Positions 1-6,454 of a DNA stretch of 34,270 nt are shown in pieces. The stretch comes from Streptomyces flaveolus (GTDB lineage Bacteria > Actinomycetota > Actinomycetes > Streptomycetales > Streptomycetaceae), in contig NZ_BMRV01000016.1 in NCBI RefSeq assembly GCF_014648815.1, forward strand, positions 151,397-185,666. Reading direction: 5' to 3'. Numbering within the stretch: position 1 is the stretch's first letter; each line of letters starts with the position of its first letter. Under the pieces are notes generated by a model, which was not told the origin of the DNA, did no database searches, and saw nothing but the letters and a program-made list of their open reading frames with translations. Position numbers and translations under genes: made by a program.

Positions 1-92
1 AGGCAGACTCCAGGCAACGGTGCCGTGCAGACGCACCCGCGCGTGCCGGACCCCGCGACCCCGGCAAGATCCGAACGACACCCCCTGAGGGC

Positions 93-122
93 GGGCGGGC
101 CGGGTCCGGTTCCGGCCCGCCC
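93..122. terminator. Stem-loop, probable terminator of a gene left of the window
   Basis: A perfect 11-bp stem (GGGCGGGCCGG at 93-103 pairing with CCGGCCCGCCC at 112-122) closes an 8-base loop. There is no T-tract, which is usual for Streptomyces terminators. No convincing reading frame lies in bases 1-332, so it most likely ends transcription from a gene beyond the left edge. It could work in either direction. Confidence 0.5.
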
Positions 123-200
123 GGCCGCCCGCGCCGGCGCGGGTTCAGCGACGACAGCGGCCCGCGCAACCGGCCACAACTCCCCTGAGTGCACGGGGAC

Positions 201-229
201 TTGGACCGTCAAGGTATCCAGGATACGTA
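201..229 (+). promoter_or_regulatory. Candidate promoter overlapped by a 13-bp palindrome
   Basis: TTGGAC at 201-206 and TACGTA at 224-229 are 17 bases apart, a plausible vegetative sigma-factor promoter reading towards the fibronectin-III gene. A perfect palindrome, GTATCCAGGATAC (214-226), overlaps the -10 side. Its form resembles operators of FadR-type GntR repressors, and its position would suit repression. No GntR gene is adjacent inside the window, so the regulator is unknown. Otherwise bases 1-332 hold only the stem-loop at 93-122. Confidence 0.35.
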
Positions 230-332
230 ACCCGTCCGGGCGATCGACCATGGCGGCCCTCTTGATGTGATCGCGTCACGGCGGCATATTGGTCCGGACC
301 ATTGCCGTCTGGCCGCCCCGGGAGGCAGAGCC

Positions 333-1346
333 GTGCGAGGCGTTCCCGTTCCCGCCCCCCACCGCGTCCCGCGCCGCTCGGTGCTGCTCCGCTGCGCCCT
401 GGTCTGCGGGGCCCTCGCGCTGGCCTCGTCCTGCGGCTGGGGCACGGGCGGCGACGACGGTGGGGGCGGCCGTCCGCCGGGGGCGCCGACGGGCGTCACC
501 GCCGAGGCGGGCAGCGCGACCAGCGTGCACGTGATGTGGAACGCCGTCGACGGGGTCGAGGCCTACGAGGTGTACCGCGGCGCCACCAAGGTGACGGAGG
601 TGCCGGCCGCCGACCGCATGGTCGATGTCACCCGGCTCCACCCCTCGACCGCCTACGTCTTCACCGTGCGGGCGCGCGACGCCGACGGGCGGCTCGGGCC
701 GAGCAGCGCGGAGGTGCGGGCGACGACCCCGGCCGCCGCGGCCGCCGACCGCTCCGCACCCACCCGGCCGCCGGGTGCGCACGGCCGGGTGGCGGGCAGC
801 CGGGCGGTCCAGCTCACCTGGTCCGCGGCGACGGACGACCGGGGCGTCGTCTCGTACGACGTCCACCAGGGCGGCACGAAGATCCACAGCGTCGGCGGCG
901 CCCAGACCGCGGCCGTCGTCACCGGCCTGCGTCCGGGCACCCGCTACGCGTTCACCGTCCGGGCGCGGGACGCCGCCGACAACGTCTCCCCCGCCAGTGC
1001 CGTCGTCCGCCTCACCACCCCGGGCGCCGACGACGGCCGTGCCACCGCGCCCACCGGCCTGCGCGCGGCGACCCACCGCGCCGACGGGGCGTACTACATC
1101 GACCTCGACTGGGTACCGCCGCGCACCGACGGCGTGGTCACCGAGTACGAGATCCACCTGGACGGCAGCAGGGCCACCTCGCTCGTGTACGGCGGCGACG
1201 CGCCGCGCGACCGGGCCGAGTACAGCTTCTACGCCGGACAGGAGGCCGGCACCACGCACCGGGTGCGGATCCGGGCCAAGCTGCCCGACGGGACCTGGGG
1301 CGGCTTCTCGGCGGAGCGGACGGTGACGACGGGCCGGGAGCGGTGA
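333..1346 (+). CDS. Exported fibronectin type III domain protein
   Basis: 337 residues from GTG at 333, chosen because GGAGG (321-325) lies 7 bases upstream and the signal peptide then starts correctly; an in-frame ATG at 267 would add 22 unlikely residues. The N-terminus has an Arg-rich start, a hydrophobic core (LLRCALVCGALALASSC) and a Cys that could be lipidated, although ASSC is a weak lipobox. A Gly/Asp linker is followed by three fibronectin-III repeats, at about 48-131, 145-230 and 238-334. Each carries the W...Y-V/E-V and TxYxFxVRARD core pattern. Such repeats are usually binding or spacer modules of secreted actinobacterial proteins. No catalytic domain is attached, so this is probably an extracellular lipoprotein or adhesin-like protein of unknown ligand. 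Confidence 0.85.
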   Translation: MRGVPVPAPHRVPRRSVLLRCALVCGALALASSCGWGTGGDDGGGGRPPGAPTGVTAEAGSATSVHVMWNAVDGVEAYEVYRGATKVTEVPAADRMVDVTRLHPSTAYVFTVRARDADGRLGPSSAEVRATTPAAAAADRSAPTRPPGAHGRVAGSRAVQLTWSAATDDRGVVSYDVHQGGTKIHSVGGAQTAAVVTGLRPGTRYAFTVRARDAADNVSPASAVVRLTTPGADDGRATAPTGLRAATHRADGAYYIDLDWVPPRTDGVVTEYEIHLDGSRATSLVYGGDAPRDRAEYSFYAGQEAGTTHRVRIRAKLPDGTWGGFSAERTVTTGRER

Positions 1347-1396
1347 CGCCCCGGCGGGTGCGCGGAGGGCCGTGAGCGCGTCACCTGGCCGGTCGC

Positions 1397-1449
1397 GCTC
1401 CGCATGCGGAGCCGGTCGCCGCCCTGTTGGCTGCCCCTGAGGGGGCAGC
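1397..1449. terminator. Palindrome plus stem-loop after the fibronectin-III gene
   Basis: A 16-bp perfect palindrome (GCTCCGCATGCGGAGC, 1397-1412) is followed by an 8-bp stem (GCTGCCCC 1430-1437 / GGGGCAGC 1442-1449) with a 4-base loop. Together they could end transcription of the upstream gene. The second stem adjoins the folded region in front of the next gene and may instead belong to its leader. Confidence 0.4.
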
Positions 1450-1514
1450 ACGGGCGAACCGATCTCGGCGGCGCAAGGGATGTCCGCCAACCGTGCCGCC
1501 GGAGGGCAGTCCAC
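1448..1514 (+). promoter_or_regulatory. Candidate structured 5' leader of the surface-protein gene
   Basis: A closing stem GCACGG (1448-1453) / CCGTGC (1491-1496) encloses an inner stem GGCGG (1467-1471) / CCGCC (1484-1488). The unpaired stretches are GCGAACCGATCTC and CGCAAGGGATGT. These recall conserved loops of several riboswitch classes (a GAACC..GATC and GCAAGGGA pattern as in the 3' half of a TPP element), but no class fits fully: the TPP stem between them is shortened, and the GGGGUGAAUC block of the c-di-AMP (ydaO) element is absent. The Shine-Dalgarno GGAGG (1501-1505) lies just beyond the fold. Confidence 0.3.
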
Positions 1515-2072
1515 ATGCGCATCTCATCGCCACTTCTCCGCTCCGGCCTGACCGTGGCAGCCGCCGCCGCGCTGCCCGTCGCCCTGGCCGCGGGTCCGGC
1601 CGCGGCGGGTCCGGGGATCTCGGTGAGCACGACCGGCAGCACGGTGTCGGTCACGACCACCGCCTGCGCCCAGCTGAACGGCAGCTGGGGCACGGCCTCG
1701 CTGCTCACCAGCAGCCAGGGCAGCTTCGCCGAGGGCCGTCAGGTCGCGCTGTCGGGGACCAGCGCGGGCCAGTCCGCCGCCTGGTCGGGCATCTCCCCGG
1801 GCACCTACACGGTCGTCGTGGTGTGCTCGAACAACAGCACCGCCGGCACCCAGACCGTCATCGTGTCCTCGGCGCCCTCGCCCTCGCCCTCCCCCAGCCG
1901 GTCCGCCTCCCCCTCGCCGTCCGCGTCGCCGCGCGGGGTCCTCGGCGGGGTCGGCGGGGCCATCCAGGACTACAGCACCGTCACCCTCGTGACGGGCAGC
2001 GCGCTGATGGGGGGCGGGGTCATCGCCGCGGCCTGGTTCCTGCGCCGGCGCTCGAAGCCGTACCGGTTCTGA
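1515..2072 (+). CDS. Small secreted surface protein with Ser-Pro linker and C-terminal membrane anchor
   Basis: 185 residues from ATG at 1515, with GGAGG 9 bases upstream. Order of parts: signal peptide to about residue 33 (ending near GPAAAGPG); a small Thr/Ser-rich globular domain with two Cys (in TTTACAQ and VVVCSNN) that could form one disulfide; a Ser-Pro repeat linker at about 119-140; a hydrophobic segment at about 156-176; and a basic tail (RRRSKPYRF). The layout is that of a surface protein held by its tail. There is no LPxTG sortase motif, so membrane anchoring is more likely than covalent wall attachment. Function unknown. Confidence 0.8.
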   Translation: MRISSPLLRSGLTVAAAAALPVALAAGPAAAGPGISVSTTGSTVSVTTTACAQLNGSWGTASLLTSSQGSFAEGRQVALSGTSAGQSAAWSGISPGTYTVVVVCSNNSTAGTQTVIVSSAPSPSPSPSRSASPSPSASPRGVLGGVGGAIQDYSTVTLVTGSALMGGGVIAAAWFLRRRSKPYRF

Positions 2073-2088
2073 GCGCGCCGCGCGGGCG

Positions 2089-2640
2089 TCATGACGGGTC
2101 GTCGCCCGGCAGTTCGGCGAATTCCGCCAGGGCGTGCCTGAGCCACTGGGTCCAGAAGGTCTCCAGGTCGATGCCGGCGCGCAGCACCAGGTGCCGCAGC
2201 CGGTCCTCCGCGCTGTCCTTCCCGGGCGGGAAGTCGCGCTCCTCGATCTCCTCGTACTCGGCCAACTGCCGTTCGTGCAGCTCCAGATGGCGTCGCAGGT
2301 CCGCCTCGATGCCGGTGGTGCCGACCACGGCGGCGGCGCGCAGGCGCAGCAGCATGGTGTCCCGCAGGGGCCGCGGGTCCTGCGCGGCAGCGGTCCACCG
2401 GGCCAGTTCGTCGCGGCCGGCGGGCAGGACCTCGTAGCTCTTCTTCTGCCCGCGGGCGGGCTGCTGCTCGGGCAGTGCGCGGATCAGCCCCTGCGCTTCC
2501 AGTTTTCCCAGCTCGCGGTAGATCTGCTGGTGCGTCGCCGACCAGAAGTAGCCGATCGACTTGTCGAACCGGCGGGTCAGCTCCAGCCCCGACGACGGCT
2601 TTTCGACCAGGGCGGTGAGGATCGCGTGCGGGAGTGACAT
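2089..2640 (-). CDS. PadR-family transcriptional regulator
   Basis: 183 residues. The N-terminal winged helix has the PadR signature: an ILTALVEKPSSGLELTRRFDKSIGYFWSATHQQIYREL run at residues 7-44, then a basic wing before YEVLPAGRDEL. The C-terminal half is helical (LRRHLELHERQLAEYEE), as in the PadR dimerisation domain. Its start lies 42 bases downstream of the 2,4-dienoyl-CoA reductase stop on the same strand, so the two are probably co-transcribed and this protein may regulate that operon. PadR proteins generally repress detoxification or transport genes and release DNA on binding small phenolic or hydrophobic ligands. The ligand here is unknown. Confidence 0.92.
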   Translation of the reverse strand: MSLPHAILTALVEKPSSGLELTRRFDKSIGYFWSATHQQIYRELGKLEAQGLIRALPEQQPARGQKKSYEVLPAGRDELARWTAAAQDPRPLRDTMLLRLRAAAVVGTTGIEADLRRHLELHERQLAEYEEIEERDFPPGKDSAEDRLRHLVLRAGIDLETFWTQWLRHALAEFAELPGDDPS

Positions 2641-2682
2641 GGGCTCATCCTAGGGACGGCCCACGCCGCTCCCGCACGCCTC

Positions 2683-4698
2683 CTACAGCGCCGCCGCCAG
2701 TTCCGTGCCCTGCTTGATGGCCCGCTTGGCGTCCAGTTCGGCGGCCACGTCGGCGCCGCCGATGAGGTGGGCGCTGCGACCGGCGGCGACCAGCTCGTCG
2801 TACAGGCCGCGGCGCGGCTCCTGGCCGGTGCACAGGACGACCGTGTCGACCTCCAGCACCGTGGACTCGTCGCCGATCGTGACGTGCAGGCCGGCGTCGT
2901 CGATCCGGTCGTAGCGCACGCCCGGGACCATGGTGACGCCGCGGTGCTTGAGCTCGGTGCGGTGGATCCAGCCGGTCGTCTTGCCGAGACCGGCGCCGAC
3001 CTTGGACGTCTTGCGCTGGAGCAGGTGGACGGTGCGCGGCGGTGCCGGGCGCTCGGGTGCGGCGAGGCCGCCGGGCGCGCGGTAGTCCATGTCGACGCCC
3101 CACAGGCGGAAGTAGGTGGCGGGGTCCTCGTGCGCCTTGTCGCCGCCGTCGGTGAGGAACTCGGCGACGTCGAAGCCGATGCCGCCCGCGCCGAGGATGG
3201 CGACGCGGTCGCCTACGGGGGCGCCGTCGCGCAGGACGTCCAGGTAGCCGAGGACGCTCGGGTGGTCGACGCCGGGGATGTCGGGGACGCGCGGGGTGAC
3301 GCCGGTGGCGACGACGACCTCGTCGTGGCCGGCGAGGTCGTCCGCGCCCACCCGGGTGTTCAGCCGTACGTCGACGCCGTGCGCGTCGAGCTGGGTCCGG
3401 AAGTAGCGCAGGGTCTCGTCGAACTCCTGCTTGCCGGGGACCTTGCGGGCGACGTTGAGCTGGCCGCCGATCTCGCCGGCGGCGTCGAAGAGGGTGACCT
3501 CGTGGCCGCGCTCGGCCGCGCTCACGGCGCAGGCCAGCCCGGCCGGTCCGGCGCCGACCACGGCGACGCGCTTGCGGAGCCGGGTCGGGGAGAGGACCAG
3601 CTCGGTCTCGTGGCAGGCGCGCGGGTTGACCAGACAGGAGGTGATCTTCCCGCCGAAGGTGTGGTCGAGGCAGGCCTGGTTGCAGCCGATGCAGGTGTTG
3701 ATGGCCTCGGGGCGGCCGGCCTCCGCCTTGGCGACGAAGTCGGGGTCGGCGAGCATCGGGCGGGCCATCGACACCATGTCGGCGGTGCCCTCGGCGAGCA
3801 ACTGCTCGGCCACCTCGGGGGTGTTGATGCGGTTGGTCGTGACGAGCGGCACCGACACCTCGCCCATCAGCCGCTTGGTCACCCAGGTGTACGCGCCGCG
3901 CGGCACGGAGGTGGCGATGGTGGGGATGCGGGCCTCGTGCCAGCCGATGCCGGTGTTGATGATGGTCGCTCCGGCGGCCTCGACGGCCTTGGCGAGCGTG
4001 ACGACCTCCTCCAGCGTGGAGCCGCCGGGGACCAGGTCGAGCATGGACAGGCGGTAGACGACGATGAAGTCCTCGCCGACCGCCTCGCGCACCCGGCGGA
4101 CGATCTCGACGGGGAAGCGCATGCGGTTCTCGTAGGACCCGCCCCAGCGGTCGGTGCGCCGGTTGGTGTGCGTGGCGATGAACTCGTTGATGAGGTAGCC
4201 CTCGGAGCCCATGATCTCGACGCCGTCGTAACCGGCCTCGCGGGCGAGGCGGGCGGTGCGGGCGTAGTCGTCGATGGTCCGCTCGACCTCGTCGTCGGTC
4301 AGCTCGCGGGGCACGTGAGGGCTGATCGGCGCCTGGAGCGGGCTCGGGGCGACGAGGTCGGCGTGGTAGGCGTAGCGGCCGAAGTGCAGGATCTGCATGG
4401 CGATCCGGCCGCCCTCGCGGTGCACGGCCTCGGTGACGACGCGGTGCCGCGCGGCCTCCGCCTCGGTGGTGAGCTTGGCGCCGCCTTCGTAGGGCCGGCC
4501 CTCGTCGTTGGGGGCGATGCCGCCGGTGACGATGAGGCCCACTCCCCCGCGGGCCCGGGCGGCGTAGAAGGCGGCCATGCGCTCGAAGCCGCGCTCGGCC
4601 TCCTCCAGGCCCACGTGCATGGAGCCCATGAGGACCCGGTTGGGCAGGGTGGTGAAGCCCAGGTCGAGCGGGCTCAGCAGGTGGGGGTAACGGCTCAT
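2683..4698 (-). CDS. fadH: NADPH-dependent 2,4-dienoyl-CoA reductase (FadH type)
   Basis: 671 residues from ATG at 4698 (GGAGGG 4 bases upstream), matching the roughly 670 of E. coli FadH. Residues 1-340 form an Old-Yellow-Enzyme TIM barrel (LSPLDLGFTTLPNRVLMGSMH at the start, YDGVEIMGSEGYLINEF in the middle). The Cys cluster CIGCNQACLD...C at about 322-345 binds the 4Fe-4S centre. The C-terminal half has a FAD site (VAVVGAGPAGLACA) and an NADPH site (RVAILGAGGIGFDVAEFL). The enzyme reduces the 2,4-dienoyl-CoA made when unsaturated fatty acids with even-numbered double bonds enter beta-oxidation; close relatives act on other enones, so the substrate is not certain. It heads an operon with the PadR gene and is preceded by a 38-bp palindrome. 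Confidence 0.93.
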   Translation of the reverse strand: MSRYPHLLSPLDLGFTTLPNRVLMGSMHVGLEEAERGFERMAAFYAARARGGVGLIVTGGIAPNDEGRPYEGGAKLTTEAEAARHRVVTEAVHREGGRIAMQILHFGRYAYHADLVAPSPLQAPISPHVPRELTDDEVERTIDDYARTARLAREAGYDGVEIMGSEGYLINEFIATHTNRRTDRWGGSYENRMRFPVEIVRRVREAVGEDFIVVYRLSMLDLVPGGSTLEEVVTLAKAVEAAGATIINTGIGWHEARIPTIATSVPRGAYTWVTKRLMGEVSVPLVTTNRINTPEVAEQLLAEGTADMVSMARPMLADPDFVAKAEAGRPEAINTCIGCNQACLDHTFGGKITSCLVNPRACHETELVLSPTRLRKRVAVVGAGPAGLACAVSAAERGHEVTLFDAAGEIGGQLNVARKVPGKQEFDETLRYFRTQLDAHGVDVRLNTRVGADDLAGHDEVVVATGVTPRVPDIPGVDHPSVLGYLDVLRDGAPVGDRVAILGAGGIGFDVAEFLTDGGDKAHEDPATYFRLWGVDMDYRAPGGLAAPERPAPPRTVHLLQRKTSKVGAGLGKTTGWIHRTELKHRGVTMVPGVRYDRIDDAGLHVTIGDESTVLEVDTVVLCTGQEPRRGLYDELVAAGRSAHLIGGADVAAELDAKRAIKQGTELAAAL

Positions 4699-4741
4699 CG
4701 GGCCCTCCGTGCGCGGTGTCGTGCCTCTTTTGTAGAGGACG

Positions 4742-4779
4742 GCCGCCTCTTTGTGCAACTAGTTGCACAAAGAGGCGGC
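4742..4779. promoter_or_regulatory. 38-bp perfect palindrome upstream of fadH
   Basis: Bases 4742-4760 are exactly complementary to 4761-4779, with no spacer; the central 20 bases are TTGTGCAACTAGTTGCACAA. A smaller inverted repeat (CCTCT 4724-4728 / AGAGG 4734-4738) lies between it and the fadH start, and partly repeats the CCTCTTT of the palindrome arms. The CAACTAGTTG core is typical of MarR/PadR-type dimeric operators. No T-tract follows on either strand. It lies 44 bases upstream of the fadH start and 33 bases beyond the upstream stop codon, so an operator is likelier than a terminator. Confidence 0.6.
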
Positions 4780-4811
4780 GCACACCACACCGCCCCGTCG
4801 GGCCGGTCCGG

Positions 4812-5183
4812 TCAGCGGCTCTCCAGCCGTACGTGCAGTTCGCGCTCCTGGTCGCCGGAGGCCGTGCTCAGGTCGTGCACGGTGAACAGGGAGTCCAGGG
4901 TGGTGCGGAATCGCTCGATCGCCCAGTAGCCGCCCTGCACGTCGGCCTCCACGGACGCGTGGAGCCGGGTGGGACCGCACTGGCCCTGGTGGGCGTCGGC
5001 CACGTCGAAGGTGCCGAGCCACACGGTCGGGCGCACGTCGTCGTACTCCCGGGTCACGTCGCCCGCGTGCCGGTCGGACGAGAAGCACGCGCACAGGGCG
5101 TCGAACACGGTGCGGGCGTCCTCCTTGTCGCATCCGCTCAGCTCCACCGAGACGGACTCCGGATGCAGTCGCTCGCCGTCCAT
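4812..5183 (-). CDS. Small hypothetical protein
   Basis: 123 residues from ATG at 5183, preceded by a GGAGAGGAG purine run; an upstream in-frame start at 5282 would add 33 unlikely residues. The protein is acidic, with no signal peptide or membrane segment. Features visible are a Cys pair in ALCACFSSDR, a DVTREYDDVRPTVWLGTFDV stretch, and a C-terminal SLFTVHDL...RELHVRLESR strand. I do not recognise the family. It lies between fadH and a secreted-protein gene on the same strand, with 139 bases to the latter, so it probably has its own promoter. Confidence 0.7.
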   Translation of the reverse strand: MDGERLHPESVSVELSGCDKEDARTVFDALCACFSSDRHAGDVTREYDDVRPTVWLGTFDVADAHQGQCGPTRLHASVEADVQGGYWAIERFRTTLDSLFTVHDLSTASGDQERELHVRLESR

Positions 5184-5261
5184 CGTGATCGCTCCTCTCC
5201 TGGCCGCGGTGCGGTGCCGCTGACCGATCCAGAGCGTGGACGTCCCACGGCAACCGCACCC

Positions 5262-5267
5262 ATACCC
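5262..5267 (-). promoter_or_regulatory. Possible stress-sigma (SigB/SigH-like) -10 element
   Basis: On the minus strand GGGTAT appears about 80 bases upstream of the small hypothetical gene, with a GAGGT about 13 bases further up. This resembles the GNNTN-N14-16-GGGTAY pattern of Streptomyces general-stress sigma factors, with spacing one base short. It is a pattern match only. Confidence 0.22.
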
Positions 5268-5322
5268 CCAGAAAAGCACCACCTCGGGCGGAGCACTACC
5301 GGCACGGGCGGTGGCCGGCGTC

Positions 5323-6201
5323 TCAGCCCCGGGTGAGGCGGTACGTCTTGCTGTCGGTCAGCACGCAGAAGCCCGGAGAGACGACGATCACGCGCAGGGT
5401 GCCGGTACGGCGGTCGTAGTCGACGCCCTCCGCCTCGAAGGCGCCGGAGCAGGCGCTGCGCAGCGGCAGCTGCTGCAGGGCGGTGACGCGGCCGGTGACG
5501 TCGGCGGTGCCGGCCGGCGCGGCGGAGAGGTCGATCCGCAGCAGCGGCTTGGTGAGCCCGAAGAGGGTGCCCTCCGGGTCGTCGGAGGAGCACAGCAGGG
5601 TGGTCGCGTCGAGGAAGTCGCAGCCCTGGACGTCGCGCACGGCGTGGTCCAGGTGGACGGTGGCCGCCTGCGGGAGGTTCGCCGAGGGCGAGGTGGCCGG
5701 GTTGACCCCGGGCGTCGGGAAGACCAGCAGCCGGTTCATGGTGCCCCACTCGCCGGACAGCATCCACTGGCCGTCCGGCGAGATCGCGGCCCAGGAGTTG
5801 TTCAGCGCCTCGCCCGCGCTCAGCGTGTGCACGTACTCCGACCAGCGGCCGTCCGGCGCCTGCACGCGGAACATCTTCGAGTTCCCGTCGTCACGCTGGT
5901 ACGGCTCGACGTAATGCCCGTCATAAGAGGCGTCGGGGTCGCCGACGTGATTCCAGCCGCGGCCGGCGAGGCCCCAGGGGACGGTGCCGATCCCTGTGTA
6001 GCGGTTCGGACTGCCGGCTGGGACCTCCACCGAGGCCAGACCCTGGCTCTCGGTGAGCGGGTCGGCCCGGTCCGATCCGGCCTCGGTCCAGGTGTCGGCG
6101 GCGGGGGCGGCGGCCCCGGCGGGCGGGGCGGCGAGGAAGAGGGCGAGGGCGGCAAGTCCGGTCAGGACCGCGTGACAACGTTGCCGGGCGCGCAGGGGCA
6201 T
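5323..6201 (-). CDS. Secreted protein, probably beta-propeller-like
   Basis: 292 residues from ATG at 6201, chosen for GAGGAG 7 bases upstream and a normal signal peptide (MPLRARQRC.., hydrophobic LTGLAALALFLAAP, cleavage near PAGAAAPA). The mature part has repeated strand-turn patterns (SPDGQWMLSGEWGTMNRLLVFP, VRDVQGCDFLDATTLLCSSDDPEGTLFGL, EAEGVDYDRRTGTLRVIVV). This is the look of a WD40/NHL-like propeller, but I cannot name a family. Several Cys (in GCDF, LLCSS, SACSG, FCVL) probably form disulfides, as expected outside the cell. No catalytic motif is recognised. The gene is divergent from the phosphatase gene, sharing the intergenic region that holds an inverted repeat at 6264-6282. Confidence 0.8.
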   Translation of the reverse strand: MPLRARQRCHAVLTGLAALALFLAAPPAGAAAPAADTWTEAGSDRADPLTESQGLASVEVPAGSPNRYTGIGTVPWGLAGRGWNHVGDPDASYDGHYVEPYQRDDGNSKMFRVQAPDGRWSEYVHTLSAGEALNNSWAAISPDGQWMLSGEWGTMNRLLVFPTPGVNPATSPSANLPQAATVHLDHAVRDVQGCDFLDATTLLCSSDDPEGTLFGLTKPLLRIDLSAAPAGTADVTGRVTALQQLPLRSACSGAFEAEGVDYDRRTGTLRVIVVSPGFCVLTDSKTYRLTRG

Positions 6202-6263
6202 GAGTCGGCTCCTCGGTGGGGGTCGGGCGGCACGCACTCGGCGCACAGTCTGGCCCGCCCGCC

Positions 6264-6282
6264 TTGGTCATGTACAGACCAA
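6264..6282. promoter_or_regulatory. Inverted repeat TTGGTC-N7-GACCAA
   Basis: Perfect 6-bp arms (6264-6269 and 6277-6282) flank a 7-base spacer containing GTAC, in the region between the divergent secreted-protein and phosphatase genes. It resembles a widened GntR/HutC operator: the DasR-type dre has TGGTC and GACCA two bases apart, against seven here. The binding protein is unknown. Confidence 0.35.
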
Positions 6283-6454
6283 AGACGCATCGGGTCTGAC
6301 ACGTCCCGCGGAGCGGTAGCCGCGCCGCGGGGAGATGCTGGAGGGGACGGCAGAGGCCTCGGAGAAACGGCCCTGCACGAGGTGGAACGCGGTAGAACAA
6401 AGGAGTCGGCATCACGAAGACGTGCCGCGTGGAACGGCGAAGGCGGGGCGTGGG

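Noticed and set aside
25..270. Small plus-strand frame at the left edge
   Set aside because: Pro/Arg/Ala-rich, no Shine-Dalgarno, spans a terminator-like hairpin and a promoter-like region.
255..280. Crp-like site around GTGATCGCGTCAC
   Set aside because: Half-site spacing is one base short of the Streptomyces Crp pattern (GTG-N6-GNCAC).
1430..1500. TPP (THI-box) riboswitch before the surface-protein gene
   Set aside because: GAACC..GATC and GCAAGGGA resemble the THI 3' half, but the stem between them is too short, CTGAGA is not in place, and the gene is not linked to thiamine.
4742..4779. 38-bp palindrome as an intrinsic terminator of the upstream small gene
   Set aside because: No T-tract on either strand, and the AT-rich centre leaves no room for a loop; an operator fits better, though a termination role is not disproved.
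2767..4929. 720-residue plus-strand open frame opposite fadH
   Set aside because: It is the antisense shadow of a well-supported enzyme gene; its composition (Val/Asp/Gly/Ala runs) is typical of reversed GC-rich codons, with no recognisable domain.
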